Assembly: GCA_018268755.1 (NCBI GenBank)
Contig: JAFDVW010000009.1
Span: 310,001-374,000 of the forward strand
From: Acidobacteriota bacterium
Lineage (GTDB): Bacteria; Acidobacteriota; Terriglobia; Terriglobales; Acidobacteriaceae
Length of the DNA: 64,000 nt
Direction: 5' to 3'
The notes below the pieces were generated by a model. That model was given only the letters and a program-made list of their open reading frames with translations, ran no database searches and was not told the DNA's origin. Below, one piece after another: positions 52,739-60,993 of this stretch. Made by a program: the position numbers and the translations under genes. Within the stretch, counting starts at the first letter, position 1; every line of letters starts with the position of its first letter.

Positions 52739-52769
52739 AGGACCCGTTGCAGGAAGCAGAGGAGGATTG

Positions 52770-55637
52770 ATGAGCCATAACCAAGGGGCGACCATTCGCC
52801 GACCTCATCCGGCTGCGCTGCCAACAGCGCTGCTGGCCGTGCTGTGGATTCCGCTTTTACACGTTCTGTCGCTTGCGGGCATGGCCGGCGAATCAACCTT
52901 CGGCGGCCGCGGCGGCACCTGGCACTATTACTGTTCCTCCAGCCAATCCCTGCCCACGATGTACTTCAGTAAGGCGTTCGACGTCACTTCGCCTCCCGGG
53001 ACGCCGAATGTGGATCCAATGAAAATGGCCAACGCCTTTCAGAAATTCATAGCCGGAAAGTATGGCTACAAGGGTCCGCTCGTGGCCTGTTTCGGCGCCT
53101 ACAAGGATTTGGCCGAGGTGCAGGCGGCGGAACGGCAGCGAATTTCCGATCTCCGTGTCGCCAAGAAATGGACCCTGATTGAAACCGGCTGGGTATACCG
53201 CTGGCCGGAGGCGGGCGCGAACGTTTCGGAGCCGACCGCTGCCTCAAACTCGGCGCAGGCCGCGGGGGTCGCGGATACGCAGAATGTCGCCGCTGGCCCA
53301 ACGGGTGATGCTGAGGCTGCACCCGCACCGGCACAAAGTTCGGCAGATCAGATCTCGCAGAATCAAGCTCCACAAAACCAGACTCAACAAAGTCCGGGCA
53401 CAGATCTGGCCGGAACAGAAGTCTTCGTAAGAATGGCCGAACTGGTGGATTCCAGCCAGGGCGGCATGGGCCGCCAATATCGAGGGGTAGTCACAAAATC
53501 CGCCAATGGGGGGAATGGCGCCGCCGTCCCCAACGGAACCGTCGCCATGCTCACGCTGACCCGGAACCAGGCGGGTTGGGCGGCGCAGCTCAACACGCTA
53601 TTGATCAAAGGGCAGATGGTGTCCGTCTCCAGCGGCCCGGCCACGGTTGCCGGAGGAGTGCAAAGCGCTGCCACAAACGCGGTGAACACCGTCACCTCAA
53701 TCTTTGGATCGTTTGGGCACAAGTCGAACAACGCGGCTTCCGCAGCCCAGGCCGCTATTTCCGGGCAGCGCATCTTTCTACCCCCCGGCACGCAATTGCG
53801 TTTTGTCCTGAATGGCGTCTCCGCTTCCAGCGGAGCATTCACGCCGGGCGCGGCCACTTCTGCCGCCGGCCTGCACCCCACGAATGGGCCAGGCGCTGTT
53901 TCCACTCCGCTGCCCGGCGGCGCGCTCCATGCCAAAATTCAGGAGACGCGTCTAGGCCCCAGCATGCAGGCGGGTATGTTTGTCATAAGTCCTGACGGCG
54001 GTCATTATGCGGCCTTTGCCATGCATGGAAGCCGCGAGGTCATTGTCGTCGACGGGACCGACGGCCCGGAGTTCGACCACGCCGCCCATGCTTACAGCGT
54101 GGGTGCGATCGATGTGTCGTTCAGCGCGGATGGCAGACGTTCCGCCTACATCGCGCAGAGCGGAGACGAACTTGTTGTCGTGGTGGATAACAAGTCCCGC
54201 GGCGTCATCGTCTCCAACCGGGGCGCCATCGTTCCCGCTATCGATTCTTCTCATAATTACCCTCCCTATCAGGGAATCCTCGTGCCCGGGCATCAGGTCC
54301 TCATCAGCCCCAGCGGGGCTCACTTTGCTTGCATCGGCCACCCCTCGGCCAACGTGATGAATATGTATCTCGACGGAGTCAAAGGCCCGGATCTCGAGTC
54401 CATCGATCTGAAGCAAGTCGCCTTCGTCAATGATCATCTGGTCTACGCCGCCGTAACCCCGGACCAGGTATCTCATCTTGTTGTCGATAACAAGATCGGG
54501 CCCGCATATGCTTCCTTGACTTCCCTCCGGGTAAGTGACGACGGCAAACACTATGCCTTCATCGCTGCCACTAAAGGCGGCTGGATGGTCGTCGTGGATG
54601 GTGTGCCGGGCACGCCGCGGGCGTTTGCCGGCAACGGTCTCCACGATATGATCCTGTCCCCCAACGGACGGGTGGCTTTTGTCGGCGACGTGCACCTGGG
54701 CGGCCGGGTCGAGAACATCACTCAGGCCCTTTTTGTGGATGACCGCGAAATCTCGCGCGAGATCAAACCTTTTGCCACACGCGATAGATGGGATGTGTAC
54801 CGTTCCTCGATCTACGCTGTGTTCAGCCCGGATGGCAAGAGGTTCGCCTATAGCAAGACGGTCCCCGGCGGCGTTGCCGCCGTGATCGACGGAACGGTGG
54901 GCCGTGCCTATGACGGACTGGGCGTCATCAAATTCAGCCCAGATTCGCGGCATGCCTATTTCGTGGGAGTGCGCGGCCAGAATTTTGTCGTCGTCGACGG
55001 GCGGGAGATGCCCGGAATCAACCGCCTGGACAATTTTGTGTTCAGCAATGAGGGCGGCCGCTTTGCCTACGAAGCCTATGCCGCCGACGGTTTTCACGTA
55101 GTTGTGGATGGCAAAGACAGTTCCAAGTTCTACAACATCATCCCCCATTCGCTTAACTTCAGCCCTGACAGCAAACACTATGTCTACGCGGGCTGCACGA
55201 ATTACCTGAAATGCCAGCTCGTACAGGATGGCAATGTCACCAACGTGCCTGGGCTCTCTGAATTTCCCACCCGAACCTTCCGCCCCAGTTATATCTTTCC
55301 ACCCGTCTTCTTCAGCCCGGATAGCGCGCGCATCGCCTACGCGTACCCCAGAGCCGACGGCACCAGCGGCAATGTCTGGTTTATCAATGGACAGGAAATC
55401 ACCCACGGCAGCAGCTTCGAGTTCCCCGCCTTCAGCCCCAACAGCAAGCACTTCGTCGCATTCAGCTGGAACGGCAAAGCCTACGCGTTGATCGCCAACG
55501 GGAAGGCCGGACCCGCTTACGAGGACATTCCCGAGACCAACCTGAATGTCGCGCGCTTCGAGGAAGCGCACCTCTACCGTTTTCTGGGAGTGAAAGAAGG
55601 CGCGGTATATAGAGTCACGGTAGATTTGGGGGAATAG
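52770..55637 (+). CDS. Large exported WD40-like (PD40) beta-propeller protein
   Basis: A 955-residue protein. A probable signal or anchor helix covers about residues 16-40 (LPTALLAVLWIPLLHVLSLA). An N-terminal domain of about 100 residues (TWHYYCSSSQSLPTMYFSKA ...) is followed by a long Ala/Gln/Ser low-complexity linker (about 155-215), a domain with a TrbI/DotG-like phrase (FLPPGTQLRFVLNGV) and then many propeller units of the form SPDxxxxAYxxxxxxxxxVVVDG, spanning the last 550 residues. Each unit names a quantity as a virtual VDG, unlike TolB or DPP-IV blades. No catalytic triad appears. AGAGGAGG precedes the ATG by four bases. I do not recognise a specific family. Confidence 0.72.
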   Translation: MSHNQGATIRRPHPAALPTALLAVLWIPLLHVLSLAGMAGESTFGGRGGTWHYYCSSSQSLPTMYFSKAFDVTSPPGTPNVDPMKMANAFQKFIAGKYGYKGPLVACFGAYKDLAEVQAAERQRISDLRVAKKWTLIETGWVYRWPEAGANVSEPTAASNSAQAAGVADTQNVAAGPTGDAEAAPAPAQSSADQISQNQAPQNQTQQSPGTDLAGTEVFVRMAELVDSSQGGMGRQYRGVVTKSANGGNGAAVPNGTVAMLTLTRNQAGWAAQLNTLLIKGQMVSVSSGPATVAGGVQSAATNAVNTVTSIFGSFGHKSNNAASAAQAAISGQRIFLPPGTQLRFVLNGVSASSGAFTPGAATSAAGLHPTNGPGAVSTPLPGGALHAKIQETRLGPSMQAGMFVISPDGGHYAAFAMHGSREVIVVDGTDGPEFDHAAHAYSVGAIDVSFSADGRRSAYIAQSGDELVVVVDNKSRGVIVSNRGAIVPAIDSSHNYPPYQGILVPGHQVLISPSGAHFACIGHPSANVMNMYLDGVKGPDLESIDLKQVAFVNDHLVYAAVTPDQVSHLVVDNKIGPAYASLTSLRVSDDGKHYAFIAATKGGWMVVVDGVPGTPRAFAGNGLHDMILSPNGRVAFVGDVHLGGRVENITQALFVDDREISREIKPFATRDRWDVYRSSIYAVFSPDGKRFAYSKTVPGGVAAVIDGTVGRAYDGLGVIKFSPDSRHAYFVGVRGQNFVVVDGREMPGINRLDNFVFSNEGGRFAYEAYAADGFHVVVDGKDSSKFYNIIPHSLNFSPDSKHYVYAGCTNYLKCQLVQDGNVTNVPGLSEFPTRTFRPSYIFPPVFFSPDSARIAYAYPRADGTSGNVWFINGQEITHGSSFEFPAFSPNSKHFVAFSWNGKAYALIANGKAGPAYEDIPETNLNVARFEEAHLYRFLGVKEGAVYRVTVDLGE

Positions 55638-55861
55638 GGCAGGTTCCCCGGGCGGGGCAAAAGCGGTGCGCTATCTCCAGGCACGAGCCGGTGGCTGACC
55701 GGCGAGTGTCCAATTCGTCGTGATCGCGGGGTTGCCCAAAGTCCCGGAGAACTCCGAGGGGACCGTTTCTCACCTTTTTCGAACTGGTCCGTCCAAGGCA
55801 AGTAGTCCTCAGTGGCCTATTCTGCTACCCTAAAAATCTCGTCTGGTAAATGAGGTGTCGC

Positions 55862-58009
55862 ATGTCAGGAGGCCGGGGTTTGCTCTGGATTGCTGCTTCT
55901 TTTTTTCTCTTGTCCATGGTTGTGCTGGCGGAAAGCTCGCCCTCAGCGCCCGCGCCCAAGTCGCCGCCCGTGGCCAAGGTTGACCCGGTCCAGGAGACCG
56001 TTCAAGGCCACAAGATTGTGGACCCCTATCGCTGGCTGGAGAACGGAAACAGCCCGGAAACGCAGCAGTTTGTGGAACAGGAACTGGCGTATACCCGCAG
56101 CCTGCTGGATCCCCTGCCGGGCCGTGACAAAATCCAGCGGCGGCTCACCGAAATGCTTTCCATCGGCACCCTGGGCACACCGCAGATGGGGGGCCCCTAC
56201 TACTTTTATACCCGGCGCGAGGGCACGCAGAATCAGCCCATCCTTTTTGTGCGCGAGGGCGTGCACGGCAAAGACCGCGTTCTGCTGGACGTCAACAAGC
56301 TCTCGGCGGATGGAACGGTCGCGCTGGATTGGTGGTTTACCTCCACCCAGGGCAAGTATGTGGCGTATGGCGTCTCTGCCGGGGGTTCCGAGGAGAGCAC
56401 GCTGCATCTGATTGAAGTCGCGACCGGCAAGCAACTGCCCGATGTAATCGACCGCACACGCTTCTCTTCCATCACCTGGAAGAAGGACGACTCGGCCTTT
56501 TACTACACCCGCCACCCCAAGAAGGGCGATGTGCCGGAGGGCGAAGAGGTCTATCACGTCAAGGTGTACTACCACGTGCTGGGCACCGATCCGGAGAAGG
56601 ACCCGTTGGTGTTCGGAGACGGGCTGAACCCGCAGGATATTCCCGGGGTGCAGTTAGCGGACGACGATGACAGCCTGCTACTGATCGCTGTCAGCCAAGG
56701 CTGGACTAAGAGCGAGATGTATGTAGCCGACCTGAAAAAAGGGGCGGCCCCGCTGAAGATCACCACCGGCAAAGACTTTCTCTACGACGGGGAAATTTTT
56801 CAGGGGAAGCTTTACATCACGACCAACGAGGACGCGCCGAACTTCCGCATGTTCGTGACCGATGTGGCGCATCCGCAGCGGGAAAACTGGAAAGAACTCA
56901 TCCCGCAGGGCGACGCCGTGCTGCAGAGCGCCGGCGTGAGTGGCGGCAAACTGCTGGCCTTCTATGAAAAGAACGTCAGTTCCCTGCTCAAACTTTTTTC
57001 CATCGACGGCAAATTTTTACGCGACGTTCCACTGCCTGGCATCGGCACCATCGCGGGCATCGGATCGAAATGGGACCGCGACGAAGTTTTCTTTGGTTTT
57101 CAGTCGTTCACCATACCCCCGTCGATCTACCACTTCCAGCTGGCGGGAGGAGAGGCCGAGCTGTGGGACAAAGTGAGCGCGCCGATTGATCCGTCAGCCT
57201 ATGAGGTGAAGCAACTGTGGTTCACCTCCAAAGACGGGACCAAAGTTCCCATGTTCGTGTTCCACAAGAAAGGGCTGGTCCTGAACGGCAAAAACCCGAC
57301 GCTGCTGACGGGATACGGCGGCTTCAACGTCAGCCTCACGCCCACCTTTGTCGGCGGACGCTATGTGTGGCTGGAGCATGGCGGCGTCTTTGCCGTGGCC
57401 AACCTGCGGGGTGGGGCCGAGTTCGGCGAGGACTGGCATCGCGGCGGCATGCTGGACAAGAAGCAGAACGTGTTTGACGACTTCATTGCCGCTTCGGAGT
57501 TTCTCATCGCGCAGAAGTACACGGACAAAGACCATCTCGCCATTCAAGGCGGCTCCAACGGCGGCTTATTGATGGGGGCCATGATCACGCAGCGTCCCGA
57601 CCTGTTCCGCGCCGTGGTGTGCCAGGTGCCTCTGCTTGACATGCTGCGCTATCAGAATTTCCTGATCGCCAAGCTCTGGATCCCGGAATATGGCTCGGCC
57701 GATGACCCCAAGCAGTTCGAATGGCTCTATGCCTACTCTCCTTATCATCATGTGAAGGCCGGAGCAGAATACCCCGCCATCCTCTTTATGACCGCCGAAA
57801 GCGACACCCGGGTCGATCCCATGCACGCCAAGAAAATGACCGCGCTCATGCAGGCCCAGGCCTCCAATGGCCAGAGTCACCAACGGCCCATTTTGTTGCG
57901 AATTGAGACAAAGGCCGGCCATGGTGCGGGCAAGCCGGTCGCCAAGCAAATCGAGGAAGGCGTAGACGTCTACTCCTTTCTTTTCTGGCAGTTGGGAGTG
58001 AACCCGTAA
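55862..58009 (+). CDS. Exported prolyl oligopeptidase, S9A family
   Basis: A 715-residue serine peptidase with a signal peptide (about 1-25, VLAES). A seven-bladed propeller (about 90-430) precedes the alpha/beta-hydrolase domain. The triad is Ser565 in GGSNGGLLMG, Asp648 in TAESDTRVD and His687 in KAGHGAGKP. The N-terminal KVDPVQETVQGHKIVDPYRW is the S9A start signature. It cuts short proline-containing peptides. An ATG exists four codons upstream, but GAGGTG lies six bases before ATG 55862. Monocistronic by context: 224 empty bases precede it and the pyrophosphatase promoter follows. Confidence 0.94.
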   Translation: MSGGRGLLWIAASFFLLSMVVLAESSPSAPAPKSPPVAKVDPVQETVQGHKIVDPYRWLENGNSPETQQFVEQELAYTRSLLDPLPGRDKIQRRLTEMLSIGTLGTPQMGGPYYFYTRREGTQNQPILFVREGVHGKDRVLLDVNKLSADGTVALDWWFTSTQGKYVAYGVSAGGSEESTLHLIEVATGKQLPDVIDRTRFSSITWKKDDSAFYYTRHPKKGDVPEGEEVYHVKVYYHVLGTDPEKDPLVFGDGLNPQDIPGVQLADDDDSLLLIAVSQGWTKSEMYVADLKKGAAPLKITTGKDFLYDGEIFQGKLYITTNEDAPNFRMFVTDVAHPQRENWKELIPQGDAVLQSAGVSGGKLLAFYEKNVSSLLKLFSIDGKFLRDVPLPGIGTIAGIGSKWDRDEVFFGFQSFTIPPSIYHFQLAGGEAELWDKVSAPIDPSAYEVKQLWFTSKDGTKVPMFVFHKKGLVLNGKNPTLLTGYGGFNVSLTPTFVGGRYVWLEHGGVFAVANLRGGAEFGEDWHRGGMLDKKQNVFDDFIAASEFLIAQKYTDKDHLAIQGGSNGGLLMGAMITQRPDLFRAVVCQVPLLDMLRYQNFLIAKLWIPEYGSADDPKQFEWLYAYSPYHHVKAGAEYPAILFMTAESDTRVDPMHAKKMTALMQAQASNGQSHQRPILLRIETKAGHGAGKPVAKQIEEGVDVYSFLFWQLGVNP

Positions 58010-58336
58010 AAACGCCCGGTTACGGCGAAACAGTAAAATAACGATTTTTTACCCTCTCTTTTTGAGGGTTTGACCTGCCTTAGTTCCCGTGCTATAAAAG
58101 CCAGTTTTGTGTTCGTGTGGGACCGGAGCCTCGGCTTCGGCCACCCCACGCTCGGACGGGCGCAAAACACTCCGACGCGGCCAAGCTCAGCACTCCTGTT
58201 CAAGTCGTGTAGTGGAAGCGTGATCGGAAGTCCAGCGATACGCTCCCGTGCCCTCGCAATCCGGGGCGGGGGGTTCGCGGTGGAATTTAGAACCTGATGA
58301 GCATTTCATTCGTTTCTTGTTTCCGGAGGATTTCCC
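58010..58336 (+). other. Intergenic region of 327 bases with promoter and structured leader of the pyrophosphatase gene
   Basis: The strong promoter (58070-58098, listed separately) would start transcription near 58105, giving a leader of about 230 nt. In the leader, GTGGG and CCCAC enclose an inner stem CGGAGCC / GGCTTCG (about 58115-58150), and GC-rich runs follow (GGGGCGGGGGG). A small stem ACCCTC / GAGGGT (58051-58069) lies before the promoter. I do not recognise a known riboswitch class. Confidence 0.5.
58070..58098 (+). promoter_or_regulatory. Strong sigma-70-type promoter of the pyrophosphatase gene
   Basis: TTGACC (58070-58075) and TATAAA (58093-58098) are 17 bases apart, one of the best matches in the window. 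Confidence 0.8.
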
Positions 58337-60796
58337 ATGCGCAGCTTGTTCCCAAGCGTGGCGTTGCAGGGGTGGCACTTTGTTAAGCGGGCCCTGTTTG
58401 CCCTGTCCACGTTAACCTTTCTCTCTTCTCTCACTTTTGCCCAAGAACACACACCCGGCGGCGAAGCCAATCTGAAACTTCCAGATTTGACGCAGGTCGT
58501 CTTCGTGGGCGGCATGAACGGACACCGCCTGCTGCTGATCGGAATCCTGTTCTGTATTTTTGGTCTGGGATTTGGACTGGTCATTTATACCCGCCTGAAA
58601 AACCTGCCGGTGCACCGCGCCATGCGGGAAATTTCCGAACTGATTTATGAGACCTGCAAGACGTACCTTGTGACCCAGGGCAAGTTTCTGCTGATTCTGT
58701 GGGCCTTTATTGCGGTCATCATCCTTCTTTATTTCGGGGCGCTGCTCAAGTTCGAAGCCCCCCGCGTGGCCATCATTCTGTTGTTCAGTGTGGTTGGAAT
58801 TGCCGGCAGCTATGGAGTGGCGTGGTTCGGCATCCGGGTGAACACCTTTGCCAACTCGCGCACCGCGTTTGCCAGCCTGCGCGGCAAACCCTACCCCTGC
58901 TACCAGATCCCGCTGGAAGCCGGCATGAGTATCGGCATGATGCTGATCAGCGTCGAGCTGCTCATCATGCTGGTCATCCTTCTCTTCGTTCCCGGAGACT
59001 ACGCCGGACCGTGCTTCATCGGCTTTGCCATTGGAGAATCGCTGGGCGCAGCGGCCCTGCGTATTGCCGGCGGCATTTTCACCAAGATCGCCGACATCGG
59101 CTCGGACCTGATGAAGATCGTCTTCAAAATTAAAGAAGACGATGCTCGGAACCCAGGCGTGATCGCGGATTGCACCGGCGACAATGCCGGCGATTCGGTC
59201 GGCCCCTCCGCCGATGGGTTCGAAACCTATGGCGTGACCGGGGTGGCGTTGATCACCTTCATCCTGCTGGGGGTGAAAGACCCCGTGGTGCAGGTACAGC
59301 TGCTGGTGTGGATCTTCGTGATGCGCATCATGATGCTGGTGGCCAGTTCGCTGGCGTACTTCCTGAACGGCGCCATCGCCAAAGCCAAGTACAGCCACGC
59401 CGAGCAGATGAACTATGAGGCGCCGCTGACCTCGCTGGTGTGGATCACTTCGGTGGTCTCCATTGTTCTGACCTATGTGATTTCCGCGGTGATTATTCCG
59501 GGCCTGGGCGGCGATGCCTCGCAATGGTGGAAGCTGGCCACCATCATTTCCTGCGGCACGCTGGCGGGGGCGGTCATTCCCGAGCTGGTAAAGGTCTTTA
59601 CTTCCACGGAATCACGGCATGTCCGCGAAGTCGTGACCTCGGCACGGGAAGGTGGAGCGTCGCTGGGCATCCTCTCCGGGTTTGTGGCGGGAAATTTCTC
59701 CGCCTACTATCTCGGGTTGTCGATGGTCATCCTGATGTCGATTGCCTATTGCTTCAGCACCATGGGATTGGCCGCGGCAGCGAGCATGGTGGTGCCTTCG
59801 GTCTTTGCCTTCGGCCTGGTGGCCTTCGGGTTCCTGGGCATGGGACCGGTGACCATCGCCGTCGACTCCTATGGGCCGGTGACCGACAATGCTCAGTCGG
59901 TGTATGAGCTTTCTCTGATTGAACAGGTCCCCAACGTCAAGGCGGAACTGAAAAAAGAGTTCAACATTGACGCCAACTTTGACCGCGCCAAGCACCTGCT
60001 GGAAGAAAACGATGGCGCGGGCAACACCTTCAAGGCGACCGCCAAGCCGGTACTGATCGGCACCGCCGTGGTAGGCGCCACCACCATGATTTTCTCCATC
60101 ATCATGGCGCTCACCAACGGGTTGAAGGAAAATGTCGGGCATCTCTCCCTTTTGCACGCACCCTTTGTGCTGGGATTGATCACCGGCGGCGCAGTGATCT
60201 ACTGGTTCACCGGCGCTTCCACCCAAGCCGTGACCACCGGCGCTTATCGCGCTGTCGAGTTCATCAAAGCCAACATCAAGCTGGAAGGCGTGGAAAAGGC
60301 CTCGGTCCATGACAGCAAGAAAGTCGTGGAAATCTGCACGCAATACGCGCAGAAGGGCATGTTCAACATCTTTCTCGCGGTGTTCTTCGGCACACTGGCA
60401 TTCGCCTTCGTGGAGCCGTTCTTCTTCATCGGCTACCTGGTCTCCATTGCGGTCTTCGGTCTGTATCAGGCCATATTCATGGCCAATGCCGGCGGGGCGT
60501 GGGACAACGCCAAGAAGATCGTGGAAGTCGAACTGAAACAGAAGGGCACTCCGCTGCATGATGCCACCGTCGTGGGCGATACTGTGGGCGATCCCTTCAA
60601 AGACACTTCTTCCGTGGCTTTGAACCCGATCATCAAGTTCACCACGCTATTCGGTCTGCTGGCGGTGGAGCTGGCGGTCACACTTACCTTAGAGAAGGGC
60701 ACGGCCATCACTCACGTGCTGGCCCTGGCCTTCTTTGTGGTGTCGTTCTTCTTTGTCTACCGTTCCTTCTTCGGAATGCGGATTGGCATGGACTAG
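58337..60796 (+). CDS. hppA: Membrane-bound ion-translocating pyrophosphatase, divergent type
   Basis: An 819-residue protein with about 16-17 membrane segments that couples PPi hydrolysis to H+ (possibly Na+) transport. The pyrophosphate/Mg-binding Asp clusters are present as EDDARNPGVIADCTGDNAGD and VVGDTVGDPFKDTSSVALNP. The usual motif D-V-G-A-D-L-V-G-K-V-E reads DIGSDLMKIVFKIKEDD, and the usual GMGADLFES reads GPSADGFETYG. Those changes mark a divergent subgroup. Lys566 in GNTFKATAK stands where K+-independent enzymes have Lys and K+-dependent ones Ala, so K+ independence is predicted. ATG 58337 has GGAGG nine bases ahead. A terminator follows at 60826. Confidence 0.92.
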   Translation: MRSLFPSVALQGWHFVKRALFALSTLTFLSSLTFAQEHTPGGEANLKLPDLTQVVFVGGMNGHRLLLIGILFCIFGLGFGLVIYTRLKNLPVHRAMREISELIYETCKTYLVTQGKFLLILWAFIAVIILLYFGALLKFEAPRVAIILLFSVVGIAGSYGVAWFGIRVNTFANSRTAFASLRGKPYPCYQIPLEAGMSIGMMLISVELLIMLVILLFVPGDYAGPCFIGFAIGESLGAAALRIAGGIFTKIADIGSDLMKIVFKIKEDDARNPGVIADCTGDNAGDSVGPSADGFETYGVTGVALITFILLGVKDPVVQVQLLVWIFVMRIMMLVASSLAYFLNGAIAKAKYSHAEQMNYEAPLTSLVWITSVVSIVLTYVISAVIIPGLGGDASQWWKLATIISCGTLAGAVIPELVKVFTSTESRHVREVVTSAREGGASLGILSGFVAGNFSAYYLGLSMVILMSIAYCFSTMGLAAAASMVVPSVFAFGLVAFGFLGMGPVTIAVDSYGPVTDNAQSVYELSLIEQVPNVKAELKKEFNIDANFDRAKHLLEENDGAGNTFKATAKPVLIGTAVVGATTMIFSIIMALTNGLKENVGHLSLLHAPFVLGLITGGAVIYWFTGASTQAVTTGAYRAVEFIKANIKLEGVEKASVHDSKKVVEICTQYAQKGMFNIFLAVFFGTLAFAFVEPFFFIGYLVSIAVFGLYQAIFMANAGGAWDNAKKIVEVELKQKGTPLHDATVVGDTVGDPFKDTSSVALNPIIKFTTLFGLLAVELAVTLTLEKGTAITHVLALAFFVVSFFFVYRSFFGMRIGMD

Positions 60797-60825
60797 AGCG
60801 GCTTCCATCCTGGATTTTGCTGGCC

Positions 60826-60859
60826 AAGCCACCTGGAATTTCCAGGTGGCTTTTGTTTT
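60826..60859 (+). terminator. Intrinsic terminator after the pyrophosphatase gene
   Basis: GCCACCTGGA (60828-60837) pairs with TCCAGGTGGC (60841-60850) with a 3-nt loop, followed by TTTTGTTTT. Confidence 0.93.
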
Positions 60860-60993
60860 GCAAGCATTCCCCCCGGGAAATGACCTGCGGGCACATACCC
60901 TCGGGCATGATGTGACCAGATCCCTTTCTCTCCGGAGAACGCTGGTCTATACTCGGAGACCTCATTTCCATCTCCTCCTCCGGGGCCCATGAT

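Noticed and set aside
58051..58069. ACCCTC/GAGGGT hairpin as terminator of the S9A gene
   Set aside because: Only six pairs, the T-run lies before rather than after the stem, and the promoter of the next gene overlaps its end.
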